Position numbers and translations under genes: made by a program
The notes under the pieces: model-generated
Seen by the model: only the letters and a program-made list of their open reading frames with translations
Told to the model about the DNA's origin: nothing
Databases searched by the model: none
In this document: positions 1-8,817 of the stretch, piece by piece
Numbering within the stretch: the first letter of the stretch is position 1
Layout of the letters: each line of letters opens with the position of its first letter
Origin: Chitinophagales bacterium
GTDB taxonomy: Bacteria > Bacteroidota > Bacteroidia > Chitinophagales > JADIYW01
NCBI GenBank assembly: GCA_019694955.1
Contig: JAIBAX010000014.1
Coordinates: forward strand, 19,979 to 83,978
Direction: 5' to 3'
Length of the DNA: 64,000 nucleotides

Positions 1-2
1 TG

Positions 3-161
3 GTATTTCTTTGTACTATTTTTCCTTTAGTCGGAATGGTAGCATGCAGTGATACAACTTTGTTATATCTGGGTGGTTTTGCGTTCCTATTCTCATTGAT
101 ACATTATTTATTTATCATTAAAGCGTCTGTTAAGGTTGCCTGGGTACGATATGTTTCATAG
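3..161 (+). CDS. C-terminal fragment of a membrane protein (partial)
   Basis: An open frame enters from the left edge and ends at TAG 159-161, giving 52 residues. The fragment is strongly hydrophobic, with two probable membrane segments, and ends in a short basic tail (KVAWVRYVS). The family cannot be told from this piece. Its 3' end overlaps the convergent aldose epimerase gene by 32 bp, which is tolerable for tail-to-tail genes. It could be a chance open frame, but its hydrophobic pattern looks like a real transporter end. Confidence 0.45.
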   Translation, partial: VFLCTIFPLVGMVACSDTTLLYLGGFAFLFSLIHYLFIIKASVKVAWVRYVS

Positions 162-1062
162 CCGAAATTTCAAAAATAGCGAGATAGGTTTCGTCTGGTT
201 TGATTTTTGGAGCAGCAAACATTGGATGATTGGACAAAAGAGCATTAGTGGGTGTCACCATTGGCTCAATACATAAATATGGCTTTGCCGGATTTTTAGG
301 TGCATAGAACACCATCACATGATAACCTTTATGAAACTTTACTGTAACTTGTTTTTTGTCATCCTTGAAACAACATTGAGCCGGATGTCGATCTTTTGAA
401 ACGAAGAATCCGTGGTCGAAGCTTAGTTCCTCTAACAAGCATCCATTAAAGTCGCTCCATTCGAATGGTAAAGGAAGTGTTTTTGTAGTAGGTATCAGGA
501 ATTCATTGGTTTCGATTAAGCTTTCTACATCAAAATTTAAATAAACGTTTTTGCGGTCTCCTTCTATCGTAAAATAAGGATGAAATCCGAAAGAAATTGG
601 CATAATTTTATTCGAAATGTTTTTAATTGCTGTTTGTATGATTACGCCATTATCTGTTAATTCATATGTTATTTGTATAGTGTGCTGAAATGGAAAGGCT
701 TTAAAATTAGAAAATGCTTCGTTGAAATGAAATGTTTGAATGGCTTTTGTTGGCGTTACCATTTCCGTAATCCAGTTTGTTTCCTTGAGCAATAAACCAT
801 GCAAGGGTAGTTGATTGGCATCTCTCGATATAGAAAATTCATTCAAATCGATTGATTCGTTATTGAGCATAATTTGATTGCTTTCCAACCTATTTGCCCA
901 TGGGTGCATAAATGGATTTCCGGCTAGCTGGTGCGTTTCCATATAATCTTCCGAAGAAAATGGAAACCATATTAATCGTTGACTATCAACTATTAGTGTA
1001 TTTATTTGTCCGCCAATGAGGTCGTTTAGTTCTAGAAATACCAGTTTGTTTTTGAGTATCAT
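130..1062 (-). CDS. Aldose 1-epimerase family protein
   Basis: The 310-residue protein should interconvert alpha and beta anomers of a hexose or a related sugar in the cytoplasm. It has the galactose-mutarotase layout: FMHPWANRLE at 51-60 with the substrate-binding Arg, LPLHGL around 85-90, the catalytic His in GFHPYF (159-164), and a C-terminal LCIEP segment carrying the likely catalytic Glu. The start codon overlaps the upstream helicase stop codon as TAATG, so the two are probably co-transcribed. Residues 24-30 (IVDSQRL) are encoded by a copy of the dispersed 23-bp palindrome described under findings. The exact sugar is unknown. Confidence 0.85.
   Translation of the reverse strand: MILKNKLVFLELNDLIGGQINTLIVDSQRLIWFPFSSEDYMETHQLAGNPFMHPWANRLESNQIMLNNESIDLNEFSISRDANQLPLHGLLLKETNWITEMVTPTKAIQTFHFNEAFSNFKAFPFQHTIQITYELTDNGVIIQTAIKNISNKIMPISFGFHPYFTIEGDRKNVYLNFDVESLIETNEFLIPTTKTLPLPFEWSDFNGCLLEELSFDHGFFVSKDRHPAQCCFKDDKKQVTVKFHKGYHVMVFYAPKNPAKPYLCIEPMVTPTNALLSNHPMFAAPKIKPDETYLAIFEISAMKHIVPRQP
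973..995 (-). repeat. Palindromic 23-mer, copy A (in aldose epimerase)
   Basis: Read on the minus strand it is TAATAGTTGA-TAG-TCAACGATTA, a near-perfect inverted repeat with a 3-nt centre. It encodes IVDSQRL. This is one of 11 copies in the window and the only one left of 43 kb. Confidence 0.75.
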
Positions 1063-4000
1063 TATACTATTTTTGTTAAAGAGGGTTGGTCGTTTATATA
1101 GAGAAGGTAACCTTCAACATGCGGATACCCCATGTTTAGAAAAGCATTTGCATATCTTTTGATTTGGGCATTATATGCATCATTTACCTTGCCTGTTTTA
1201 AAGTCAACAATGATTATTGTATTCTGAAACATAAAGAAACGGTCTGGGCGGAGAATCTTTTTATCACTAAATATATCTCTTTCATTTAGTATGGTAGCGT
1301 GTTGCATCCAGTTCCTAAATGCTTCTATTTCGAACACGGCTTGTATTTTTTCATACATTTCATACGAGTCTTCGATTTTAATTTTTCCCGATAGGATTTG
1401 TTGATGGATGATGCGTTCAGTATCCTCTATCCGATGGATGAGTGCGAGGGTTTCATGTATCCTTTCGCCTATTTCTATTTCTTCTGAGGTATAGTCTTTT
1501 TTAAGCGTCATTTCCTTGTAGGGAGTATTGAGGGATGTAATGGGTAGTATTGAAGCGTGTGTTTTTTGCTCATCTAAAGATTTTGCTGCATAGGTGCCGA
1601 TTTTATATACATTTGTTTCGGTTTTATTGGCATAGAATACCTCTTCCATCGTTTGAAGGGTAAGCTTTCCAATGGAATTAACTTTGCCGTCTTGAGAGCA
1701 TATATACATTTGTTCTTGCGCTCGGGTAAATGCTACATATAATAAATTAAGGGATTCAAGGAGTGTCTCTTTTCTCTCCTGTTCATATGCTTCTGAAAAA
1801 TACGTGTGTTCAAGTATTTTCCCACATTCTACCGGGATATTTCCAAGATTTTGGAAAGGTGGGTGTTCTGTTTTCACCCAAAGTAATGAGCCAGTTTTTG
1901 GTGTGGTGTCCCAATCCAACCAAGGGAGGAAAACGATTGGAAATTCCAACCCTTTTGATTTATGTATCGTCAATATTCTTATAGCATCTGTGTCACCGGA
2001 AGTTCTTATGGAATAATTGTCATGGAAAGCTTCCCACCATTGTAAGAAAGAAGCAATATTCGTAAGCTTTGAAGAAGTATATTGTAGGATGATATCTAAG
2101 AATTGTATCAAATAGGTGTCCTGCGCTATCTCAAACTTTAATGCCCTTATTAAGTCTTCAATCAGTGCATAAATGGGGCTTTGTGCAAGTGATAGGAGGT
2201 TTTCTTCGGCTAGAAACGGGATAAATTGTCCTAAAAGTAGTTTGTCAGGACTATCTGGGTGCAGATTCTTATGGTCGTTAAAGATACTTTCGGTGTTCAA
2301 GTTCCAAAGATTCAAGGCATTGCCCAGATAAAGAATATTGGTATAATGCACGGCAATAGGTTGATGGATATACCGCAATATCTGTATGATGAGTTTAACG
2401 GCAGGGTACTGTGCTATGGATCTGGAAGATTCGGAGATGACTTGTATATTCTGTTCGTTCAGGATCTTTGTAAGGTATTGGCTTTCATAGTTTTTCCTAA
2501 TGATGATGGCCATATCTTTAGCTTTCCAACCGTCCTGAAGAAGCGTCCTAATTTTTTCTGCGACCCATTGAAAAGCTATTTCCATAGGTTTTTCCTCCTT
2601 ATCATCTTTTGGAATAAAGTTTACCTCAACAAAGCCAGTTTTGTTGTTATAAGCAAAAGGTTGTTGAACGATATTCTTATAAATAGCTGAAAATTGCAAT
2701 GTTTCTGATAGCTTTTCAAAGAAAGCGCTGTTGAAGCGAACAATTTCTTGCGCACTTCTATAATTTGTATTCAGCATATTCTCTTTGGGAAGAAACATAG
2801 ACAATGCCTGTTTGATTTCACTAACAATTAGCTGAACATTGCCGCCTCTCCATTTATAAATAGCTTGCTTGGCATCACCAACGATGAAAACGTTCCCATT
2901 CTGTGATAAAGTATTTATTATCAACGGCTTTAGTATTTCCCACTGAATGTCTGAGGTGTCTTGGAATTCGTCTAGTAGGATGTGTTGGTATTGGTTGCCG
3001 GCTTTTTCAAGGATAAATGGCGCATCTGTTTCTGTTATTAAGCCTTTGAGGAGTGTTTTCGTGTCTGAGATGAGCAATGTATTTTCACGGCTACGGAATT
3101 CTTTGATTTTTTCGTTTAGTTCATGAATGATGCCTAAATTAAAAATATTCTTGGTGACTTCCACAAAAGAAATGTATGCAGTCTTCTTATCTTCCAAGGT
3201 GTTTATCATTTCTTTTGTGAGGCGTTCAATCCCAGATTGATAGGCTGTTTCAATTTTTTGAACCAATGCAGGGTCTGTTTTAATCCTATCTTTTACTAGT
3301 GGAATTTCTTGGTTGAAAATCCATTTTTTTAAAGTGGCGAAGTCTTCATTATAATATTTTTTGGGTTTTAATGCTAGTTTTTCATAGAAAGAGTGTATGC
3401 CTGACTTAATATTATCTTTTTCAAGTCCGAGTGTTTGAAATATTTGTAAGCATTTTTTTGCGGAGGACTTGATATTCGTTTCAATGTTTCGGGTTTCGCG
3501 TAAGAGGAGTTCTTTCAAACGAATGATTTCTTCAGCGGGGATATTCTTAAAGTACTCTGTAGAAATTTCTTTTACAAGTTCTTTTCCAATTTGGGAAATG
3601 TTAATGTCCAAATGCCAGGATAGTCCGGTTTCCAATTGATGTTTCATGTATTCAAAAAGCCATTCTATCAAGGCTTCGTTGTTATCGAGGTCTTCAAAAA
3701 GCCTTTTAGTGGCAGCATCTAAAACTACATCCATGTCGACTTCAATGCTGCTACCGATGGGGATTTTAAGTTCTTTTGCAAAGGAGTTTACGAGCAGTTG
3801 AAAGAAACTATCGATTGTCATGATAGACAATCCGGAGTAGTTATGAATGATTCTGGAAAGGGCTATTTGGGCATTTTTCTGAATGAACGCTTCAGGATTT
3901 GGGTAGTGTTGTAGTTCGATGGCAAGTTCTTTGCCCATGGGGGTGTTAATATTGGTTGCGAGCCTTTCCAATTCAGCAATGAGTCGCTCTTTCATTTCGG

Positions 4001-4175
4001 TAGCTGCCTTATTGGTGAAGGTTATCGCCAGAATCGAAGAAAAATTATGGGGGTTTTGAATCAGTATTTTTAGGTATTCTTTTATTAAAGAAAAAGTTTT
4101 TCCTGATCCTGCGGATGCGGTACAAATGGTTAAGTTTTGTTGCATCTTGCAAGTTAGCGAATTTCCATTTTTCAA
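1062..4175 (-). CDS. addA: AddA-type UvrD-family helicase/exonuclease subunit
   Basis: This is a large (1037 aa) superfamily 1 helicase with a C-terminal nuclease, for end resection in double-strand break repair. Visible helicase motifs: ASAGSGKT (Walker A, 20-27), ITFTNKAATEM (Ia), LDEFQDTS (II), GDAKQAIYKWRGG (III), NYRSAQEIV (IV), ILTIHKSKGLEFPIV (V) and LYVAFTRAQ (VI). The C-terminus has GERIH, then IIIVDFKTGK and AQIKRYANAF, the pattern of an active RecB-type PD-(D/E)XK nuclease. ATG at 4145 (MQQNLTICTASAGSGKT) is an equally good start. The AddB partner is not next to it. The stop codon overlaps the downstream epimerase start. Confidence 0.88.
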   Translation of the reverse strand: MKNGNSLTCKMQQNLTICTASAGSGKTFSLIKEYLKILIQNPHNFSSILAITFTNKAATEMKERLIAELERLATNINTPMGKELAIELQHYPNPEAFIQKNAQIALSRIIHNYSGLSIMTIDSFFQLLVNSFAKELKIPIGSSIEVDMDVVLDAATKRLFEDLDNNEALIEWLFEYMKHQLETGLSWHLDINISQIGKELVKEISTEYFKNIPAEEIIRLKELLLRETRNIETNIKSSAKKCLQIFQTLGLEKDNIKSGIHSFYEKLALKPKKYYNEDFATLKKWIFNQEIPLVKDRIKTDPALVQKIETAYQSGIERLTKEMINTLEDKKTAYISFVEVTKNIFNLGIIHELNEKIKEFRSRENTLLISDTKTLLKGLITETDAPFILEKAGNQYQHILLDEFQDTSDIQWEILKPLIINTLSQNGNVFIVGDAKQAIYKWRGGNVQLIVSEIKQALSMFLPKENMLNTNYRSAQEIVRFNSAFFEKLSETLQFSAIYKNIVQQPFAYNNKTGFVEVNFIPKDDKEEKPMEIAFQWVAEKIRTLLQDGWKAKDMAIIIRKNYESQYLTKILNEQNIQVISESSRSIAQYPAVKLIIQILRYIHQPIAVHYTNILYLGNALNLWNLNTESIFNDHKNLHPDSPDKLLLGQFIPFLAEENLLSLAQSPIYALIEDLIRALKFEIAQDTYLIQFLDIILQYTSSKLTNIASFLQWWEAFHDNYSIRTSGDTDAIRILTIHKSKGLEFPIVFLPWLDWDTTPKTGSLLWVKTEHPPFQNLGNIPVECGKILEHTYFSEAYEQERKETLLESLNLLYVAFTRAQEQMYICSQDGKVNSIGKLTLQTMEEVFYANKTETNVYKIGTYAAKSLDEQKTHASILPITSLNTPYKEMTLKKDYTSEEIEIGERIHETLALIHRIEDTERIIHQQILSGKIKIEDSYEMYEKIQAVFEIEAFRNWMQHATILNERDIFSDKKILRPDRFFMFQNTIIIVDFKTGKVNDAYNAQIKRYANAFLNMGYPHVEGYLLYINDQPSLTKIV

Positions 4176-4179
4176 AATA

Positions 4180-4207
4180 AAAAAGACGGCAAATTTGCCG
4201 TCTTTTT
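4180..4207 (-). terminator. Rho-independent terminator after glnII
   Basis: A perfect 14-bp palindrome (AAAAAGACGGCAAA and its complement) is flanked by A and T runs. It lies between the glutamine synthetase stop and the helicase start and is symmetrical. It should end glnII transcription and isolate the helicase gene. Confidence 0.85.
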
Positions 4208-4228
4208 ATTTTTATGTCAGTAAAAGTA

Positions 4229-5254
4229 TTATACTAACTCAAGCACTTTAGCTGTTTTTACAGTCTTCACAATTCTTGAAGCCACTTTATAAGGATCTGC
4301 GGCGGAGTTTGGTCTTCTGTCTTCTAACCATCCTTTCCATCCGCGGTCAACAGTTGCAATAGGGATTCTGATGGAAGCACCTCTGTCTGAAATACCGAAG
4401 CTGAATTTGTCAATAGATTGTGTTTCGTGTTTCCCGGTTAAGCGCATGTGGTTATCAGCGCCATAAACTTCGATGTGTTCTTTTACGAGCGGAGCAAATG
4501 CGCTACATACTTGCTCATAAACATCTTTGCTGCCACAAGTACGCAATAAGTTATTGGAGAAATTGGCGTGCATACCACTACCATTCCAATCTGTATCTCC
4601 TAGTGGTTTGCAGTGCCATTCGATGAAATAACCATATTTTTCAGCAGTTCTTTCTAATAGATAACGAGCCACCCAGGTTTCATCGCCAGCTTCTTTAGCA
4701 CCTTTGGCGAATACTTGGAACTCCCATTGTCCGATAGCTACTTCTGCATTGATACCTTCTACATTAAGACCTGCATCTAAACATAAGTCTAAATGTTCTT
4801 CAACGATAAAACGACCATAAGCATTTTGTCCACCTACTGAGCAGTAATATTGACCTTGTTCTGCTGGTTCACCAGCTTCTGGCCAGCCAATAGGTTTATT
4901 CGTTTTAGGATTCCAAATAAAGTACTCTTGTTCAAATCCGAACCAAAAATCTTTATCATCATCATCGATGGTAGCACGACCATTGGATTCGTGTGCTGTT
5001 CCGTCTGGATTTAATACTTCACACATCACTAAATAAGCATTCTTGCGACCCGGATCCGGACATATGAAAACAGGTTGTAGTAAACAGTCAGATGAACCAC
5101 CCGGTGCTTGTTGTGTTGAACTTCCGTCAAAACACCAAACGGGACAATCTTCTAGTTTGCCACTGAATCCTCTTTCGATTCTTGTTTTGCTTCTTAAGCT
5201 TTGAGTTGGTTTATATCCATCTAACCAAATGTACTCTAATTTAAACGCTGTCAT
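4229..5254 (-). CDS. glnII: Glutamine synthetase, type II (eukaryotic-like)
   Basis: This enzyme makes glutamine from glutamate, ammonia and ATP. At 341 aa it is far shorter than the bacterial type I enzyme (about 470 aa) or type III (about 700 aa), and it has type II signatures: DGSST 43-47, FEQEYF 107-112, NAEVAIGQWEFQ 169-180 (metal-binding Glu), GSGMHANFS 225-233, RLTGKHET 271-278, SDRGASIRIP 289-298 and LEDRRP 310-315. It is a single-gene unit with its own upstream promoter box and a strong terminator. No PII or nitrogen-regulator gene is adjacent. Type II enzymes are known from eukaryotes and several bacterial lineages, including some Bacteroidota. Confidence 0.93.
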   Translation of the reverse strand: MTAFKLEYIWLDGYKPTQSLRSKTRIERGFSGKLEDCPVWCFDGSSTQQAPGGSSDCLLQPVFICPDPGRKNAYLVMCEVLNPDGTAHESNGRATIDDDDKDFWFGFEQEYFIWNPKTNKPIGWPEAGEPAEQGQYYCSVGGQNAYGRFIVEEHLDLCLDAGLNVEGINAEVAIGQWEFQVFAKGAKEAGDETWVARYLLERTAEKYGYFIEWHCKPLGDTDWNGSGMHANFSNNLLRTCGSKDVYEQVCSAFAPLVKEHIEVYGADNHMRLTGKHETQSIDKFSFGISDRGASIRIPIATVDRGWKGWLEDRRPNSAADPYKVASRIVKTVKTAKVLELV

Positions 5255-5288
5255 ATTAAATAAAATTTTATGTGAAAAATTTATAATT

Positions 5289-5296
5289 CAAATTTA
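5289..5296 (-). promoter_or_regulatory. Putative -7 box of glnII promoter
   Basis: On the minus strand TAAATTTG matches the Bacteroidota -7 consensus TAnnTTTG. Transcription would start near 5282, giving a leader of about 28 nt. No convincing TTG -33 box was found. The surrounding 5255-5438 gap is very AT-rich and holds nothing else I can name. Confidence 0.4.
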
Positions 5297-5438
5297 TATT
5301 GAATTTTTAAAACATAAAAATTTATAACTTATTTTTTGGTTTAAAAAATAGTTAAAACCATATAATTTAACGATTTGTACACAAGAAAGCAGGATTTTTG
5401 GAAAAAAACCGACTTTTTTTTGAAAGAAAGTGTTGAAA

Positions 5439-7802
5439 TTATTTGACAAGGCTGAAAATTCCCGACTTTTTAAATTGCTCGCCGCCAAATAAGACGCCTT
5501 CAATATAATAGATGTAGCTGTCTACAGGCTGAGGCTTTCCATTAAAGGAGCCATCCCAACTTTTAGAAAACTGGTCGGTTGTAAATATTTCCTGTCCCCA
5601 ACGGTTAAAGATGCGTAGTTGGTAAGAAATAACATTATCCGCAATGACATTGAAAACATCATTAATATTGTCATCGTTTGGAGAGAAGGCTGTTGGGATG
5701 TAGAATTCGCATTTCGGGGTAATGGTCACTGAATCTTTGGCAAAACAACCTTGTCTTTCAACAGTAACGCTTGCGGAAGAAATGGAGGCATCTACCCAAA
5801 TGGTTGGTTTGGTAGAACCTGTTGACCAAATAATTTTTGTACCAATTGAGTCTAGAACGGTTAAAGATTTAAGTTGCCCTATACAGGTTTTCACTTCATC
5901 GGGAAGGTTTACGAAAGGTGTTTGGGTAATTTGTAATTGTTTTGAAACATCAGTACTTCCGCAAAGCGTATTTGTAATAGTAAGCTTTACAGGGTAGATG
6001 CCACCTGAGTTATAAGTATGTGACACATCGGGTGAATTATCCGTTGTTCCATCTCCCAAATCCCAAATATAGTTATTAATGCTACCAACAGAGGTATTGG
6101 TAAAATCAATCGGAACGCCTGAACAGGCTGATAGAGCGGATGCTTGAAAACTGGCTACCAAAGAGTCTTGGACATCGATTTGTACAATAGTGGTATCTCT
6201 ACAGCCTTTATCTGAGACGACTTCTAATGTGACATTTTTCGTTCCAGATGTGTTGAATGTGTAAGTGGGTTCAAAGATATTGATGTTATTCCAAAGGTTC
6301 TGGACGATATTCCCTGAGGATATGGTGGAAAGGTTTTTAAGTGTAATTGGCAAGTTCAGGCAAACACGTGTATTGTCTGATTTTGCATCTGGTTTTGGGT
6401 CAATGGTTATGTTTTTTGTGACATTCTTTTTACAGCCGCGTGTGGTGGTAATGGCAAGTGTAACGGGGAAGGTTCCGTTATTGGCATAAGTTGTGGTTGG
6501 ATTCTGAATGCTGCTACCAGCACCATTGCCAAATGTCCATGTCCAACTACTTATATCATTTGTAACAGTAGAAGATGTATCAAAGAAAAGTATTGTTTGT
6601 TGGGAGCAAGAATTTTGATGATAAAATCCTGCATTTAAAATGGGTCTTATGTATACTAAAACGGAGGTAGTATCGGCGCATACTTGTCCTTTGTTGATAA
6701 TTAGTGTTACTTTGTAAATACCTGTATCTTGGTAAAGGTAACTGGGAGAAACTTGGACGGAAGTGTCATTGGTGATGCCGGCAACACCGAAATCCCAAAA
6801 ATTGGTCAGGTTTCGGGTGCTTTTATTTTCAAAATTAACGGTTAGACCTTCGCAGAAATTATAATATGTTTGCGTGGTAGTACTGGTTACCACAGTAGCA
6901 TTTGGAACATTTATGCTGGCAGTAGTCGCATTGCAATTAAAAACGGTAAACTGAAAGTCGCGAATATATTTACTGATGAGCACACCATTTCTATATTCGC
7001 TCACGCAGATTCCTACTGCAAATCTTCCTTCTTGTGTAGGGGTGAGCTTCAACTGCCCTGTTAGAGGATTTATGGAAATGGGCGGATTAGAAGCAATTGG
7101 ATTTGAGAAGGTAAATGGGTTGAGAAAGTTGACACTTTGATAGGGCGGTAAGGCTACATTTACACCATTTGCAGGGTCTAAAGCCGGGGTACTTTGGTTT
7201 AATCCTTTAAGTGGCGGGCATAATGCATACACCAACGAGTCGCCGTTTGCATCTGTAGCAGAGTGGTCAAAATCAAGTTCTGAATTGATACATATAACGG
7301 TGGGAGGGAAGTTCGTAAATTGTGGTTGAGAATTGCAGTTAAGGATGGCAGCCGGAGATATGAATGTTTCATAGGTACTTCCCTGTGTTTCAGGGGCACT
7401 CAGGTTTAGGATGTTTTCGTTTCTACAACATCTCTGATAAACGATAGAATAGCCATTTGAGTTTGAAGAAAGAGAGACGGTAGTCTTATAAGTGCCTTGT
7501 TGGATGTTAACGGTTGGGGGATTTGTCACACATGGACCAAGGGAGTTATTGGGTACTGTTCTTGTATTGGATAAGGAAACATTTCTATATGTAACGCTAT
7601 TATTGTCTCTATTGATAATGGCTATTATTGCCGGATCATCTAGAAGGGCTCCTCCGGAGTTTGCATCACGATATACATTGAGGGTGATTTCAAACTGTCC
7701 ACCACCTATACATCTGTAGGAAATATCTCCACCAACTAAGTGATTAGCATGGGCAGTGATATGGAGCAGCAATATCAATAAGACAGGCAATAGTCTTTTC
7801 AT
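5439..7802 (-). CDS. Secreted PKD-repeat surface protein with T9SS type B sorting domain
   Basis: A 787-aa exported protein. A signal peptide (MKRLLPVLLILLLHITAHA) precedes a cysteine-containing N-terminal region starting NHLVGGDISYRC, a form common in large Bacteroidota surface proteins. About four PKD-like beta-sandwich repeats follow between residues 300 and 640, marked by YxxxGxYxVxLxxxx segments. The last ~90 residues (FYIPTAFSPNDDNINDVF, then IFNRWGQEIF and WDGSFNGKPQPVDSYIYYIE) are the gliding-motility-associated C-terminal domain used as a type IX secretion signal. It is probably an adhesin or structural cell-surface protein; the ligand is unknown. It stands alone, with its own promoter box. 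Confidence 0.88.
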   Translation of the reverse strand: MKRLLPVLLILLLHITAHANHLVGGDISYRCIGGGQFEITLNVYRDANSGGALLDDPAIIAIINRDNNSVTYRNVSLSNTRTVPNNSLGPCVTNPPTVNIQQGTYKTTVSLSSNSNGYSIVYQRCCRNENILNLSAPETQGSTYETFISPAAILNCNSQPQFTNFPPTVICINSELDFDHSATDANGDSLVYALCPPLKGLNQSTPALDPANGVNVALPPYQSVNFLNPFTFSNPIASNPPISINPLTGQLKLTPTQEGRFAVGICVSEYRNGVLISKYIRDFQFTVFNCNATTASINVPNATVVTSTTTQTYYNFCEGLTVNFENKSTRNLTNFWDFGVAGITNDTSVQVSPSYLYQDTGIYKVTLIINKGQVCADTTSVLVYIRPILNAGFYHQNSCSQQTILFFDTSSTVTNDISSWTWTFGNGAGSSIQNPTTTYANNGTFPVTLAITTTRGCKKNVTKNITIDPKPDAKSDNTRVCLNLPITLKNLSTISSGNIVQNLWNNINIFEPTYTFNTSGTKNVTLEVVSDKGCRDTTIVQIDVQDSLVASFQASALSACSGVPIDFTNTSVGSINNYIWDLGDGTTDNSPDVSHTYNSGGIYPVKLTITNTLCGSTDVSKQLQITQTPFVNLPDEVKTCIGQLKSLTVLDSIGTKIIWSTGSTKPTIWVDASISSASVTVERQGCFAKDSVTITPKCEFYIPTAFSPNDDNINDVFNVIADNVISYQLRIFNRWGQEIFTTDQFSKSWDGSFNGKPQPVDSYIYYIEGVLFGGEQFKKSGIFSLVK

Positions 7803-7837
7803 ATGATTATATTAACGGAAATACAAGAAAATTGTTA

Positions 7838-7845
7838 CAAAAGTA
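7838..7845 (-). promoter_or_regulatory. Putative -7 box for the PKD surface protein
   Basis: TACTTTTG on the minus strand matches TAnnTTTG, about 36 bp before the start codon. No clear -33 TTG at normal spacing. Confidence 0.35.
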
Positions 7846-7865
7846 ATACCTATTTTCAAGGATTC

Positions 7866-8306
7866 TTACTTTTTTGATTGGCTTGAAATTAAATTAAGAT
7901 TAGATATATATATATCTTCTTTTCTTCTCATAATTTGTACATCCTCTTTTTTCTTGTCCTTATAGCCACACAGATGAAGCACACCATGAATGACTACTCG
8001 GGAGAGTTCTTGCTCAAAGCTTACTTGAAAGGAAGAAGCATTTTCTTTTACACGTTCGGTGCTGACATATATTTCTCCAGAAACAGCGTTTTCTTCTGAA
8101 TAATCAAAAGTGATGATATCTGTGTAGGTATCGTGCTGTAAAAATTGCTGGTTAATTTCTAGGAGGGCATCATCAGTACAAAATATATAGGAAATATTGC
8201 CTAAGGTTTTCCCTTCAGCGAGAATCGTTTCTTTTATCCAAGATTTCCAACGCCGTTTTTGGGAGAGGGGATTTTTTACCTGCTGACAATAGAAGTGAAT
8301 GGCCAA
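7866..8306 (-). CDS. ybeY: Endoribonuclease YbeY (rRNA maturation factor)
   Basis: A 146-aa YbeY/UPF0054 protein, a metal-dependent RNase for 16S rRNA 3'-end processing and ribosome quality control. The metal motif is HGVLHLCGYKD at residues 107-117. His107 and His111 are present, but the third ligand, normally His in HGxLHLxGYDH, is Asp117. From memory this replacement is usual in Bacteroidota, so it need not mean loss of activity. Upstream on the same strand, 57 bp away, is the RsbW-like ATPase gene. Confidence 0.9.
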   Translation of the reverse strand: MAIHFYCQQVKNPLSQKRRWKSWIKETILAEGKTLGNISYIFCTDDALLEINQQFLQHDTYTDIITFDYSEENAVSGEIYVSTERVKENASSFQVSFEQELSRVVIHGVLHLCGYKDKKKEDVQIMRRKEDIYISNLNLISSQSKK

Positions 8307-8363
8307 TTTGTTGATATTTACGGTGGCAAAGGTCGGGAAAAAATCAAATATTAAGGGGTCATT

Positions 8364-8765
8364 TCAGATATAAAATTCCATTTCAACGGTATTTCCGTTG
8401 TCGAGAAATTCAACTCTGTCTGCCAAATGTCGGATGAGGAATACGCCTCTACCATTTGGGCATTCCAAATTTTCAGGTAAGGTAGGATCGGGTATTTCAT
8501 GTGGATTGAAACCATCTCCTTCGTCTTTTACTCGGAATACGAAGGCATCTTCTCTTTTAAAGGCTTCAAAGGATACCATTTTGCTAGCGTCATGTGCATT
8601 TCCATGTGCAATAGCGTTGGTAACAGCTTCTACTGTGCTGACCATCATATTACCAAAAACATCTTCTTCAATTTCGAAGTTGCATTTTAGTCGTTCGATA
8701 AAATTTTCTACTGTAGTAATATTTTCAATATCAGATTTGAAAATAAACTCCTGAATTTTTTCCAT
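8364..8765 (-). CDS. RsbW-like ATP-binding protein (HATPase_c_2)
   Basis: A stand-alone 133-aa GHKL ATPase domain of the anti-sigma-factor kinase class. The N box is NAIAHGNAHD, the G1 box DEGDGFNP and the G2 box GRGVFLIRHLADRVEF. In other bacteria such proteins phosphorylate an anti-anti-sigma partner and sequester a sigma factor. No STAS or sigma gene is next to it, so the partner is elsewhere or the role differs. It sits between DUF4175 and ybeY on the same strand, probably in one operon. Confidence 0.85.
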   Translation of the reverse strand: MEKIQEFIFKSDIENITTVENFIERLKCNFEIEEDVFGNMMVSTVEAVTNAIAHGNAHDASKMVSFEAFKREDAFVFRVKDEGDGFNPHEIPDPTLPENLECPNGRGVFLIRHLADRVEFLDNGNTVEMEFYI

Positions 8766-8817
8766 TTTTTCTATTTACCTCAATTCACGTAAAGGCTTAT
8801 ACGAGCATAAGCGCAAA

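Noticed and set aside
2259..2690. 143-codon plus-strand open frame
   Set aside because: It lies wholly antisense to the AddA helicase gene, which has complete conserved motifs.
5294..5503. 69-codon minus-strand open frame upstream of glnII
   Set aside because: It overlaps the PKD protein's sorting domain in another frame and has an AT-driven composition.
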